From NCBI GenBank assembly GCA_934756675.1, contig CAKVLG010000008.1:1-51655 (forward strand): 51,655 bases of DNA. The letters run 5' to 3'. A program made the position numbers and the translations under genes. The notes under the pieces are model-generated. The model made no database searches. It worked only from the letters and a program-made list of their open reading frames with translations, and was not told the origin of the DNA. Position 1 is the stretch's first letter. Every line of letters begins with the position of its first letter. Below are positions 50,190 to 51,655 of the stretch, piece by piece. This DNA is from an uncultured Clostridia bacterium (GTDB taxonomy: Bacteria; Bacillota; Clostridia; Christensenellales; UBA1242).

Positions 50190-50409
50190 AGCCGCTGCGA
50201 AGGTTCACGTTTCACGACATAGTTTGCGTGTTTTTAGGAAGAATAAAAAAAATTACAAGCAGGAGTGTACCATACAATTGTTTTCGCGGCAAAATTTTAG
50301 TGCAGTACAAAGAAAACAAAAAAAGCCAAGCAGGCGCATACTAATTCGTATGTAACTGTTTGGCTTTTTCTTGTTTTTCTGTAGTAATGTGCTGAAATTT
50401 TGCCGCGAA
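50190..50409 (+). repeat. flanking direct repeat, right copy, with long hairpin
   Basis: Same orientation as 44170-44336. At 50319-50371 it holds a long hairpin, AAGCCAAGCAG...CATAC / GTATG...CTGTTTGGCTT, with A/T runs on both sides, so it can act as a two-way terminator. The extra insert carries GCGGCAAAATTTTAGTGCA, an inverted match to its own 3' end. Confidence 0.75.
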
Positions 50410-50450
50410 AAAAAAAGAAAGGAGAAACTGATAAATCTCAATTTCTCCTT
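50408..50450 (-). terminator. rRNA operon terminator
   Basis: The stem AAGGAGAAA / TTTCTCCTT (50419-50427 with 50442-50450) is followed by TCTTTTTTTTT on the minus strand, just after the 5S gene. Confidence 0.85.
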
Positions 50451-50459
50451 ATCTCATGG

Positions 50460-50577
50460 AATACGGCAATGTTCTATCCTCCCGGCACGTCGCCATGCAA
50501 GTACTTTCGACCCTGGAGAGCTTAACTTCTGTGTTCGGGATGAGAACAGGTGGACCTCTCCGGCATTATCACCGTAA
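50460..50577 (-). rRNA. rrf: 5S ribosomal RNA
   Basis: The minus strand shows the hallmark 5S segments CCACCTGTTCTCATCCCGAACACAG, CTCCAGGG and GCCGGGAGGATAGAAC. Helix I pairs TACGGT with GCCGTA near the two ends. End positions are good to a few bases. Confidence 0.92.
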
Positions 50578-50615
50578 TGGTATAATAAAAGCTTTCGCTT
50601 GAATTATCTATACAT

Positions 50616-50644
50616 ATACTATCAAATCTAATTAAAAATGTCAA
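50616..50644 (-). promoter_or_regulatory. internal promoter upstream of 5S rRNA
   Basis: On the minus strand, TTGACA (50639-50644), 17 bases, then TAGTAT (50616-50621), in the 23S-5S spacer, about 40 bases before the 5S gene. Confidence 0.45.
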
Positions 50645-50767
50645 TGTTTTTAATAAAATTCTATCACACATTGACAACTGCATATTATCTGAAAACCAAA
50701 GTTTAAAATTTGCTCGGCTTGTATTCACTACTACGCTTCGATGTAATAGTATCACATAAATGTGATC

Positions 50768-51655
<888 letters not shown>

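Overview
The window is a gene-dense, AT-rich stretch of chromosome from an endospore-forming, low-GC member of the Firmicutes, most likely an uncultured Clostridia lineage. The evidence is a set of sporulation genes (spoIVA, spoIIP, a ylmC/ymxH-type gene, sigG, sigE, spoIIGA), strong AGGAGG-type ribosome binding sites, the tig-clpP-clpX and der-plsY neighbourhoods, and a MurE carrying a DNSR motif, which resembles the DNPR motif of diaminopimelate-adding enzymes. I cannot name the genus. Nearly everything is on the minus strand.

Layout. (1) 1-2.6 kb: accessory genes, including a very AT-rich DUF4379-type zinc-ribbon protein with a Vsr-like nuclease core. (2) 2.7-5.1 kb: eight tRNA genes (Leu-TAG, Lys, Gln-CTG, Gln-TTG, His, Arg-TCT, Gly and, on the plus strand, Leu-CAG) set between two transglutaminase-like genes. 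(3) 5.2-18.8 kb: a membrane-anchored GH18 protein, spoIVA, der-plsY, spoIIP, an RluA-type pseudouridine synthase, feoA-feoB, nrdR, ylmC, sigG (inverted), sigE and spoIIGA. (4) 18.8-37.6 kb: a division and cell-wall (dcw) cluster, read right to left as mraZ-rsmH-ftsL-pbp-murE-mraY-murD-ftsW, then an accessory insertion, then murA-ftsQ-ftsA-ftsZ. (5) 37.7-44.1 kb: a phosphoesterase, engB, a split transketolase, clpX, clpP and tig. (6) 44.2-50.4 kb: a 1,655-residue BspA-like leucine-rich-repeat surface protein in a field of repeats. (7) 50.4 kb to the end: 5S rRNA and the 3' part of 23S rRNA.

The most interesting part lies between ftsW and murA, where murG would normally sit. Here are a radical SAM/SPASM-like enzyme, a presumptive Zn-peptidase, a P-loop kinase, an alpha/beta hydrolase and a GH29 fucosidase. 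Copies of the 3' end of ftsW recur in this interval: one decayed copy with 22 identical bases, and a second, shorter copy. They lie at cargo boundaries, as if the 3' end of ftsW were a repeated insertion site. The radical SAM gene has a perfect consensus promoter, a 15-codon leader peptide ending in a His-rich stretch, and an arrangement of alternative hairpins with two terminators that reads as a transcription attenuator.

Other unusual points are a nine-G tract inside the BspA-like gene (candidate phase variation), direct repeats flanking that gene, sigG and sigE converging with overlapping stop codons, and a hairpin that buries the ribosome binding site of the spoIIP operon while a sigma-E-like promoter lies in its loop. 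All calls come from reading the sequence; no database search was run.
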